NCBI GenBank assembly: GCA_037013685.1
Contig: CM072887.1
Span: forward strand, 47,419,154 to 47,483,153
From: Acridotheres tristis
Lineage: Eukaryota > Chordata > Aves > Passeriformes > Sturnidae
DNA length: 64,000 bases
Direction: 5' to 3'
Shown: one piece after another, positions 25,701-37,700 of the stretch
Position numbering within the stretch: the stretch's first letter is position 1
Layout of the letters: each line of letters begins with the position of its first letter
Position numbers and translations under genes: made by a program
Notes under the pieces: generated by a model
The model's database searches: none
What the model was told of the DNA's origin: nothing
What the model saw: only the letters and a program-made list of their open reading frames with translations

Positions 25701-28700
25701 TGAACTGGTGGGAGTTGGCTGGGAGCCACCAGTTTCCACTTGGGGATGGGCTGGGAATTGATCGGTGAGAGGTGAGCAATTGTATTGTGCATCACTTGTT
25801 TCTTGGGTTCTTTTAATCTCTCTCTTTTTTTCCTTTTCATTGCTATTATTATTATTACTGTTGTTATTGTTGCAGTGTTTTTCTTTATTTCAGTTATTAA
25901 ACTGCTCATTGTTTACTACTGCTGCTAGTGAGTCAGATACAGTCCTGGCATATGTTTAAATGACACTTTGCTTTGCTTGTTTTCATATGTGTAAACTAAA
26001 TATGTTGCTGCAAAATTTACTGAAATGTTGTCCCAAGTTGATTGATAATGCATGTCTTGAATTATTCGGTGTATGCAGATGAGCTGGAGGAAGATGAGGA
26101 AGAATCTGACATGGAACTGGAGCGACAAAATATTGAAGAGCTTTATGACTTTGTAAGGCACACCCATCAGCAGGATATCCAATTACTGAGAAAGGATGTG
26201 CAGCATCCTGCATTAATTCCCATTCTGAGACCATACCAAAGTGAGGCTGTGAACTGGATGCTTCACCGAGAGAACCACACAAGTACTCCTAGTAGTGGCA
26301 AGTATATTCATCTGAAAAACTTGTATAATTGAGGAAAATGTAATTGTATTGTCAGCAGTAATGCTTCCTTGCTGTTTGATTAGAAGTTTTGTGAATTGTT
26401 TCATTAATATTTTCATAAAAGCTGTTGTTTGAGTAGTACACTAAATGATAAGGTAGGTTTTGCTGAACAGCAGTGGATGTATTGTGTTGGTCATGAAGCT
26501 CTGTGGAGGTGGACTTCAGCTTTTCGTCTCTTAATGTCACAAAAAGGCTGAATAAGGAGTGTGCTGTTAATAGAGAAACTTCATTGCAATAACATGAACA
26601 ATTTCTCCATAGAAAATGCGCTGCACTTCTTATGGCGGGAGGTGATCACTATGGATGGAGTAAAAATCTACTATAATCCATTTACTGGCTGGTATGTTTT
26701 TATAGTTGCTCTTTCTGAGGACACCTCAGGGTTATACTTTGTGAAAACCATGTTGGTAGCTTTATCCTGCAGGATATAAGATACTCCAGAATTTGTTTTT
26801 CAGTTAGCAATTGAAGAATTAGAACAGTGATACCTTTAATTTGAAAAAATGCACAAACTGGAGTATGTAATGCACAGGTAGTGGTTTGATATTTACATTT
26901 TTTAAACTTAAAGTATTGGAGACTTTGATCTTCTGATTCGATGTTTTTAAAGTCTAAAGAAAGGTATAGTGCTTTCTGTTAATTCTAGGTATTGCTTTAC
27001 TAAATTGGTTTCTTTTTTTCTCATCAACTTGGTTAGAATAGAACCTTTTGATTGCTAGTTTGCTTTTTATTTTTCCCTATGTAACTTTCAGATCTTTTTC
27101 ACATGTGAATGTAAAAATATTTCAAATTTTTGGAGACTAATGCTATGATATGCTAAGATTAGCAAGGCCAGGCCTAGTAAGAGGTGAAAAAATTCTAAAA
27201 ATTCTGGCATGCATATTTGTCTTGGTCAGGTTTATACATCCAAAAAGCTTGCTAGAGTTTGTTAATCTCAGCTTAACTAATAAAAGATAATGCCTCACCT
27301 TACAAACTTTGCCTTGCTGAAGCTATGTTGTATGTCCCTGAACTCACACTTCTCTGTCACAACATTCTGTAGTTACTGGGAATGTACTTGAATTTTAGTA
27401 TTATCCGTGAATATCCAACTGCTGGACCCCAGTGGCCTGGAGGTATTTTGGCAGATGAGATGGGTCTTGGAAAGACAGTAGAAGTGTTGGCTCTTATTCT
27501 GAATCATACTGGACCAGACATTAAACAAGATGACCTGACATTACCTGAGGTAAGGAAGCCAGGTTGAGAGTTATGATGAAGAAAATGCTTTTCAGAATGA
27601 ATGCAACTGCACTTCTCTTGACTTTATTGCTTACTGCTTTGTAGAAGTCCATATTTAAAGCTGTATTACTGTGCAAGTTTTTCCCTTAGTAGGACATGAT
27701 ACTTGGCAGCATAAATGGTGGAATAGTTTGCATGAGAACCTGTTGATCCTTTACCATTGTTCAATGGTTTTATCAGGCAACTATACTGTTAATATAGTTT
27801 GGACAGGCTTTCAGGAGTGTATAAATACATGATTTAGTTTACTACATGGGAGATCATTCTTCACTTCATTGAACTGGTGAGTGTCAAACATCCATTAGAC
27901 ATAAGTTCTGTGCTAAAATAGGGATAGTTTATAATCTGAATAAAGATTTCTGCTCTCTCTGTATTTCGTATAATAAATGAGCTTATTTAGCAACAGCTTT
28001 CCATCTTTTCACTTTCCACATCATGCATATCGTGAAAACTTGGCACATCCACTAAACCCAAAAATTCTTTCTGAAGGGAAAGATCCATTATTCTTAAGTA
28101 AACTTTTACCACTTTGTGAATTCCATCCTTTGGAAATCATGACAGCCAGTTTCATTGTACATTTATCATCACGATCTCCTGCCTGCTTGTAATTTTATCA
28201 GTTAAAATGACTCAATTCTTAGAGAGAATATGATTCTTAAATACATAAGAGGGTCAGCACCGAGTAGCGCAAAGAGAAGGAGTATAAGCACTAAAGTGCC
28301 TGGACAGTGACTGACAACAATAGCTAGAGACCAGAGCTTTTGTAGGACTGGAGTTACTGAAACTGTTTCATGATGTAAGTAGTTGGGACAGACATCTTAG
28401 CTAATATATTACGCTAATAATAGAGTAAAATTTTGAGAAGCAATCCCTGAAAGGAGATATACTTTTTATACAGCTGACTAGGGCTCTTCCTCTATATTGC
28501 TTACCTCCTTTTTGTTTCTAGCTATATATTAAATATAAATTAAATATATCTTTTCCTCCTCCATCAGGAACCTAGATGACTTAGAGCTGTAGATTCCTAC
28601 AACTTAATGCTAAAGAGGTGGAGGATCCAAGAAGCTTTCAGAGCTGCTCTTTGTGTTAGGATACTGTTTGCAAAGAAACTGATCTGAATGATGTGTCACT

Positions 28701-31700
28701 CTGTACATTAAAAATGAGCTATCTGAGCAAATTAGTGAGATCAGAGCATACACTTGCAGCAGCTCATGCTTGCTTTCAAATGTGAGGAGATTAATGAAGG
28801 TCAGAATGACTGTGAAGAGACATGAGCTAATAACTATTTAATGTTGTCTGCATTAGGGTAAGCTTGTGAACTTCTTTGTTCCACCTCAACCTTTAGAGGG
28901 AAATAAAAAGAAAAAAACAAAGGAAATGGAGCCTAAATTAAAGGAAAAAATACAGTATCCCAGTAAGTATTTCTCATTTTAAAATACATTTTGCTTTTAA
29001 CATTCTTATGTTCGCCACTGACTATGAGTTCAAGACAACTTTTGACTTCTTCAGAATGAAATTATTCTTTTGCTGAGCACTGTCTTGTAGTATTGCATGC
29101 TACAAACAAGTGATCCACAGTTAAATGTAAAGTTTCTAACTCAGAAATTTTTGCTGTAGAGCTCCATGTAACTTAGAGGTCTTTGTAGTTTACGCATTTA
29201 AATGAAATAAGCTGTCTTTTTAATGCCTCAGTAAGAAAATTGAGTGATTTTATTTCAATTGCTGCCCAACATTGTTTTAGAATCACTGCAAAACAGCAGT
29301 CTGTAGAGCTTCGTCAAGGAAAAGCTTGTCAACACTGCTGCCTGTCTGCATTTTTTAGATGTACGCTATGTTTAGGGCTCCCTTAATGCACATTCTGTGA
29401 GGTAACTTCATTTTATCTAAAGCTGTAAGTTGTTTTATTTTGGTTCTTCAAACAGGCTTACGAGTAATGATATTAACAGCCGTAAAGGAAATGAATGTGA
29501 AGAAAGGAGCATCCATTATTGCAATATTTAAGTACATCAGTTCTATATATAGGTACGACACGCAGCGAAATAGACGGCTTCTCAAAAGAACTCTAGAAAA
29601 ACTAATTGCAGAACAGGTGGTAGAACAAGTTAAAGGACATGGTCTGGCTGGGTCTTTCAAGCTGGGAAAGAATTACAAGGAACAGAAGAAGCGAGAAAGA
29701 GCCAAAGAGCAGGTAAAACATGCTGCTGTAGTTACTTCAAAGGACGTTGCAAAGGCTGTTCTTTTGTCTGCCAATTGCGAGCTACTCTCAGCTGTACTGT
29801 GCAGTAGTTCAGTGACACTGATTTAGTGGTGAAAATGAAGAAAACTGCAGCAATTGCTTTAACAGTCATAAATAAAGCAGAAATCATAAGTAGATAAAAT
29901 TTGGGGCTAAAATATTAACTACCTCTGTCATAAGGTTTTTAAAATAGTGTCACTGGGAGTGGTATTGTTCTTACTGTGAAGTTGTTTTTTAAACACTGGT
30001 AAACATTAACCAAATCTTCAAACTTGAAATTGATATAAACCCTTAATATCTATGTACTGATGTGTTTATATGCTCATTTTAAAAAGTGAGGAGAAAGTTG
30101 CTTGGGTTGGAAGAGACTCTAAAACTCATCTAATTCCAAGCCCTCTTACTGTGGGGACACCTTCCACTAGACCACTTCGGCTAGGTTGCTGAAAGCTTCA
30201 TCCACCTTGGCGTTGAAACACCTCCAGGGCTGGGGCATCAGTGTCTCACAATGAAAAATTTCCTCCTAATATCTTATCTAAACCTACTCTCGTTCATTAT
30301 AAACTATTCCCCCTTGTCCTGTCACTGTGTGCTCTTGTAAATAGTCCCTTTACAGCTTCTCGTAGCCTTCCCTCAAGTTCGGGAAGGTCATAATTTAGCC
30401 TGAAGACTTGTCTGCTCCAGGCTGAACGATTCCAACTCTCTTAGCCTTTCCTCATTCTCACAGGGGAGGTACTCTAACCCTCTAATCATTTTTATGGCCC
30501 TCCTTTGGGCTTACTCTAACAGGTCCAAACCCTCTTTATGTTGGGGGTCCCAGAAATGGATTGCAGTACTCTAGGTGCAGTCTCACAAGAGTGAATAGGA
30601 GGCAGGATCTCCTCTCTGTCCCTGCTGCCCACGTGTCCAGCGCCCAGGACACAGTTATGTTTCTGGGCTGCAGGTGCACATTGCTGGGTCGTGTCCAGCC
30701 TCTCGTCTGCCAGTACTCCCAAGCCCTTCTCAGCAGGGCTGCTCTCAATCTGTTCATCCAACCCAGTTGCAGCACCTTGTACTTGGTCTTGTAAAACCTC
30801 ACGATATTCCCATGGGCTCACTTCTCAAGTTTGTCCAGGTCTCTGTGGACACCATCACATCCTCTGGGTGTGTCAGCTGTACCACTCGGTGTCATCTGCC
30901 AATTTGCTGAGAGTGCACTCGATCCCTCTGGCTATGTCATTAATGAAGACATTAATTAGCACTAGTAGATGTTAAACATCACTGGGCAAGTCTGACATTC
31001 TTGGTTAATTTTACTTTGTAGGTAGCAAGGACTTCAGAAAGCACTCAGAAGAAGCAATTGATTGATGCTAAAACTCAAATCAAAGAATCAAGGAACAGTG
31101 ATGTAACATCTGAAAAGGTCTTTAAAACTGCTTCACTGGAGAATATCACCATGGAAGAACATGATTATTGTACAACTAGTAAAAATTACAGGAAATCTGA
31201 AGCAAATCGTGAGAACTCTGTAGAAGAGAAAGATGTTAAACAAGAAACTATGGTCCCAAAGTCTCCTGATTTCCATGGCAGCCTCCTTGTCTCCAGTGAC
31301 ATGGGCAGTCATCCTGATGTTGATGTTTCTAAAACTACAGCTGATGTCCAGCAGGAAATCCCAAAGGTCCAGTCCTCACATTCCCAAGAACATGCTAGCA
31401 GTAGTGTGCAACATGCCAGTTCTGTATTTCCATTTAATACCTCTGAATATCGTTTTGAATGCATCTGTGGTGAGCTTGGATTGGCTGACTACAAAGCTCG
31501 TGTGCAGTGCCTGAAATGTTACCTGTGGCAGCATGCAGAATGTGTAAACTACAAAGAGGAGAATCTGAGGAGCAGGCCCTTCTACTGTCCCCATTGCCTT
31601 GTGGCAATGAAACCAGTTCCCACAGGAGCGACTCTTATAATTTCTCCGAGTTCTATTTGTCACCAGTGGGTAGATGAGATCAACAGGCATGTAAGATCAT

Positions 31701-34700
31701 CATCTCTTCGAGTTCTGGTAAGATTGTATAGCTTCATCTTCTGGAGAGTTATTTTATCAAGGCTTGGGACTTCCTGTCTGATATTCTGCATCACTCGAAG
31801 TTCAGAGGTCTTTGATCTCTGTGTTAGAGTTCTACATTTCTTGCTGCTAGACCAACGCTTTGAAATTATGTGCATTGTTGTCCCAGAAAGACAGTCTGCA
31901 ATTTGTTTTTCTTTTCTTTTTTTCTGTTTTAGTTGGTCACTGGGAGATAAATCAGTAGTTTGTATAGCAGCTGAAAGCAAATTTTTGTGCAGTTGCAGCA
32001 GCATGTGATTTCTGAGAGGGAAGGCTGTTTGAAAGACTACCAAGGAACTTAAACAGGCCTGTGGGTGCTTTGAGTGTTGTCTCACTGTACAATTGCACTT
32101 GAACAATTCTCTGACCGTTGCTCCTCCTTTTGTTCTAGATAAAAAATGTTTCCATAGGTAAAGCCTGTAGTTTTGCATTTCTGGTTCTCAAGCTTTATAA
32201 AAGAGATCTTGGGCATTGGTGTTTACTGAAAACAATACTGTTGCAACTTAGGTGTTGTCTCTATAACATCTGCCAAATTTATTAGGATGTTGCTTATTTG
32301 AAGACCATGTGTTGCCCTTTTACTTGATTTCTAATAACCCTGTCACTAGAATAAACCTAATTATACTTAGACTAAAAATGGCTATACAGTTTTTTTTAAA
32401 ATACGATTATCACAGCATTCAAGTATTTTATTACTGATGCAGCCAGGTTTTATCCTTCATATTTTTAGCAGTCAAGAACCTTTGTACGATCAAGAGCTTT
32501 GAAAACCATCAATCACTTGTATTTTGAACAAAGTAGTAGCAGATTGTTATAACTTTGTATTCAGGGATATATCTGGTACTTTCGGCCATTATGCATAATT
32601 GCCCAGTGTACAAATGAATATAAATGAATGGGCTATTCGTGTGAGCAGTCCATTTAGATTTCATGCAGGAGCTTACAAATGTGTAAAACTCACATGGTTT
32701 TCCTAGGGCCCAGTCCAAGTTTAATACCAGTTTAATTTGATGAAAAATATCAGAAATAGATAGATACGGTAACAATAAAATAGTTTAAATACTGAATGTC
32801 AGTACTTCAAACAGTGTGACATCTTCCATTCTACAAGATTATTTTCAGTTTCTTTTAACTGCCAACTGCGAGACTTGTTTTCAGTATTGCTTCAAAATGA
32901 AAATTTGGTGTTTTATTTTCTGCTAATGTAAAATGAAAGTAGTGGAAATGTTTCAAACAATCAGTTTCCCATGTTAACAACTTTTGCATTGCATGTGAAG
33001 TGTGTTTTTTACTCTTCAACTGCTTAAAATCCAGGGGAAATTCTAATGGTTTTATGGAATAGAACAAGAAATTAAAATTTATCAGTTTATTTATGGCAGA
33101 TTCTTTTCCCGCTGCTGTGAAAACAACCAAAACTTGGCCAAGTTATAAATCTCCAGAAAATCTATTCATAAATACTTGAAGAAATCATTAGACTTTGGCA
33201 GATGTTTTTTTCTTCTTGGTTGTTTTGGAGAGCATGCTCTTTTTGGTTAATTTATTTCTTTTTTCTTCCCCTAAAAAGCTCCTGTTTTGTTTTATGTGCA
33301 ATAACCTGGGTTGCTCTATTGTCCCACTCTGCGGCTGAACAGAAATTATCTGCAGATGTTTCTTTCAGTTGGCAGAAACACTTGCCATATGCATAAATGT
33401 AGAGGAAGATTGTTACTGGGAGAAAAACTAGGGTTAAGAGTGAAATTAATGGTGAAATCGTGTGCTGATCATCAAGGGGTAAAAAGTAGTTATTTTAACT
33501 TCAGTGTGTTTCTAAAGGGATTTGGCTTAACATTATGAAAAGTACTTCTGATAATAGAACAAATGTAAATATGAAAGGTTTCTGTTAGTACACAGGGATT
33601 GTTTTTTACCTAGGGTATTTTTTTCCATTTCCCAAATCTCTGTAGATAAAATTTATTCAGAGTGTAATTTCTGGTTTTGATGCATATCTCTGTCTTTGCC
33701 TAATCATCCTTTAAATTTTAGTGAGTAAAATTTTTGGGAGAAAGATAATACATCTACAGTAAGGGAGAGAAGACTGAACGTGTAACAGTGACTTACATAA
33801 TGTTCCATACAACATTACAGAATACCTAATCTTCAAACAACTGCTACAACAAATAACTGTTGTAGAAAATAATGAAGTCCTGTCTCCTTCAAAGGAGGAA
33901 ATAAATGCTTTGCCAAGTCACAAAAAGTTACACATGCAGATTTTACATCCATGACTCTATTGTATTTATTATTAGGTTTCTTAGGTGAATTTTCCACCAT
34001 ACTCTTATATGAATACAGATTTTTTTGAATAGTTTTTTTTATATGAACAACACTGCTAAAAGCATGGACATACTAAGCTGTACTCATATTTTGGCATTTT
34101 TATCAAAGCCTCTCTTACCTCCCTTCTTTGCTATTGTGCTGCTGGCTGTGGATGTCTGTAGGTGTACCAGGGTGTGAAGAAGCACGGCTTTCTGCAGCCG
34201 CACATGCTGGCGGAGCAGGAGGTGGTGATCACCACGTACGACGTCCTGCGCACTGAACTCAACTACGTCGACATTCCCCACAGTAACAGCGAGGACGGGC
34301 GCCGCTTCCGGAACCAGAAGCGCTACATGGCCATCCCCAGTCCCTTGGTAGCAGTGGAGTGGTGGAGGATCTGCCTCGATGAAGCACAGATGGTTGAATG
34401 CACTACTGCAAAGGTATGACATTCCTGCCCATGAATTCATTTAACTTGAAAATGTTTGGACAAGTTGCTGTAAATAATAGAGTAGCCTTTCCTCTCCCCC
34501 TCTCAATGTTCAGAGTACACTCATGTAATTTATCTTTGTCCCTTGTTCTTTAGAAGTGAATTTTCTGTTGGAGATACTTACTATTAAATGGTTCTCCTGT
34601 TGAAATTTTGGCAGATTGTGAAGTATATCCAGCTCAAAAAATACTTAACATAATCTATACTGACAGTTTAAAGAACTAGGTCATCATGTTGTATATGGTA

Positions 34701-37700
34701 TTTGATAGTTTCAAACAAGACACTAGCCTTGTTCAGTGATGTGGTTCAGAGGCATAGATATGTCCTTTGGGTCTTGAAGCTAAAATAGTCAGCAGTCTGT
34801 CTGCAAACTCAATGGATACAGTCTGCTGGGGGGATTATTTTAATTAGTGTTTGTCCAGTCTTTTTGCCCAAGACAGGCAGACAGAAATACTACTTATATA
34901 ATGCCTTACATTAAAAGCCTTTAATGTTTAATTTTTTTAACATACAGTTCATTTTGTTATTTGTTTGCCTTCTGTGAACCCTTAATTGCACTTGATTACT
35001 TGGAAGAAGATGTGGCTTTTATCAGCTTTCAGTTAGTTGCTAAAAAGATCAAAAGTTTTATATACTTTTTATAATATATTGCACCAATGCTTCTTCCAGG
35101 TCTAAGGGTACATTTTGAAAAGATGTTCACGCTTCTCAAAAATAAGGTCCATGTGTTGTCAGACTGTGTTCCACTCTGTTTTTCCTTTCCTACCATTGGC
35201 TCTATGTCCTTTTATTAGGCTGCTGAAATGGCGCTCCGTTTGAGTGGAATCAATCGTTGGTGTGTCAGTGGCACTCCTGTGCAGCGAGGATTAGAAGGTG
35301 AGATTTTTATGTAGCGTTGTAATCTGTGGGATTTCCTTATGGTGATAACGAGGTGGGGCTTTGAAGCAGTTAAAATGTCTGCTAGTTTTGTTCTGAATTC
35401 ATTAGGTAGTCTAACCTTGTAAGCCATAAAATTTAAGCATGATAATAAAACCATCAATACATGTATCAATATAGCAATCGAAGAACTGAAATCTTTGTCT
35501 CCCTGAGCTAGACAGATACTTTGGGGAGCAGAGAAGCTGTATGTCTAATAGCTGACTCAAGTGTGTTCTTCAGTTTTCAATTAGCAGAGTGAATAAATAT
35601 TAACCCTTCTCTATTGCAGATAGTCTTCTCTGGTTACAGAGTCCTGTGAATGGTCAAATACAGCGAACAAAGCTGTATTTGCTTTTTTCATAGCTCTGTA
35701 TCTTCTACTATAAGCATCCACTGCCATGAATATAAATTCTAAAAATCATGCTAAAGCCTATGAAACTGTCTCAAGTAAGTCCTTATGTAAGGACTTAATG
35801 AATTGACATGTGTGGAGTAGATAGCTATATGTTAGCAGGTGACATTTATCTTGTCTTTTTTTTGTGTGGTGCTCAATTTCTGTAGACAGGCTTCAGACAG
35901 ATAGAATAAAAGAAAGGGAGCTAACTATCTGCTTTGTCTCCCTGTGTTCTCTGATGGATTTTGGAATATATGGTACACATTGAGGCAATGTGTTTAGAAG
36001 TGGATAAATCAGTGTAAGCTTTTGTGGACTGTTGTTGGATACTAAGTTGTAAAAATCAATTTTTTAGATTAATTCATTATGGAATTGTGAATTAAACTTA
36101 TAATTACATGTAATAGTTGTGAGAATAAATCATTAATATAGTAAAGCTGCAGGAAGAAGTGATGGATTTTGGTGTCGTGATGAACTCCTTCAAGGCCCTG
36201 TGTGTGATAGTGTTGATTTAATAGATACCTGAAATGTCATACAGTTGATAATGCATGTTGACAGACTCTCAGGCTATACTAAGGCAGCCCCCATCACATT
36301 GGGGATGAAAACTGCTGACTCATTTCAGTCTGTGCCACTGCTGCTGTAATGCAGTGGGATAGGACCTCTGCCTAAACAATTGCTTCTTGCATAGGAATGA
36401 TTCCCAGCATTTTTCTTCCTGTGGTCTATAATGTATTTGGTGAATGTCTTGATGCTTTCAGCTGAATACTGAATTACAGTAAAGCTAACAGAATAAGGAA
36501 TATAGCCACCAGATTTTCAAGAACTGTAGGATGTCATCACATATCTGTTTCTGCAGTCTCCACATGCAGCATTTAAATGTGTGCTTCTGTATTTTTCCAG
36601 TAAGATTTAGACAGAAGTTTAAAGTCAGTATGTCCTTACATTTCCTTCCAAAGAGTGACAAGTTTCTGAATTAGGTAGAATTAGCAAGATGTATTCTTTT
36701 AATTAGCAAGAAAACAATTGAAGTGCCTTTTGTTAATTTCTTATGCATTTGTAGAGAAGTGAAAATTCTTCTGAATTGCAGCCCCTTCTAGGATTGTGGG
36801 CAGTAGACAGTTGGTGCACAGCAGGCTCTGAAGTAATAATGCTGAGCAATATTGGTTTAGAAAAACCTGGCAAACCCAGTTAACCATATGCAATCATGTA
36901 ATTTCTGCCTCTTGTCTCTGCTCTGAATGGGTTTAAATTCTTTGCTCTCTTCTGCTAAACTTGAAATTAGGAAGGTGTCTCACAAATAGCTATATTCTCT
37001 CAGGTTGTGTGGAAATCAAAAATGAGCTAAAGGCGAGAACCCTCACCTTCCACCACCCAGTCCTCTGCCTCACCTTGAAAATTTTGCTGAGGGAGTGACT
37101 GGAAAACAATTGCAAAAGATAAAGGCCAGAATGGAGATGGTTTATGCCTGATAGCCTTTGTATGACAGTTAATTTTTTTTGAGACATATTGCAAAGTATT
37201 AAAACTCAAACATTTTATTTTCTTGCCAGATTTGTATGGATTAGTCCTCTTTCTTGGAGTTGATCCTTACTGGGTCAAACATTGGTGGGACCAGCTGCTA
37301 TATCGACCTTATTGCAGGAAAAATCCCCGACCTCTCTACAGTCTTATTGCGAAGATAATGTGGAGATCAGCAAAAAAGGATGTGATTGACCAAGTAAAGA
37401 AAAGTTTTGAGTTTTAGAATCGCTTAATATCATTTATCAATAGTTTTATTTACAAATGACTTACTTTCTTTTTTTAATTTCAGATTCAAATCCCCCCTCA
37501 GACAGAAAATATACACTGGCTTCACTTCTCTCCTGTGGAGAGACACTTCTACCATCGCCAGCACGAGGTGTGCTGCCAGGATGCGTTGGCAAAACTCAGG
37601 AAGATTTCAGACTGGACTCTTAAGCTTAGCAGCCTAGATAGAAGGACTGTGACTTCTATTCTGTACCCTTTGCTACGACTGAGGCAGGCCTGCTGTCACC

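Larger units (their letters stand above)
20248..26078 (+). other. SHPRH: Intron 3 (5.8 kb)
   Basis: The longest intron in the window. It holds a minus CR1 copy at about 22,935-23,415 and a sense solo LTR at about 25,472-25,925 just before exon 4; the remainder is AT-rich with only short chance open frames. Confidence 0.85.

Noticed and set aside
30516..30975. Open frames of 77-101 codons on both strands in intron 8
   Set aside because: They lie inside a degraded CR1 copy and are relics or shadows of its reverse-transcriptase end.
31718..32008. Extension of exon 9 by 97 codons
   Set aside because: The donor at 31,717 joins exon 10 in frame with exact homology; the extension lacks similarity and is chance read-through.
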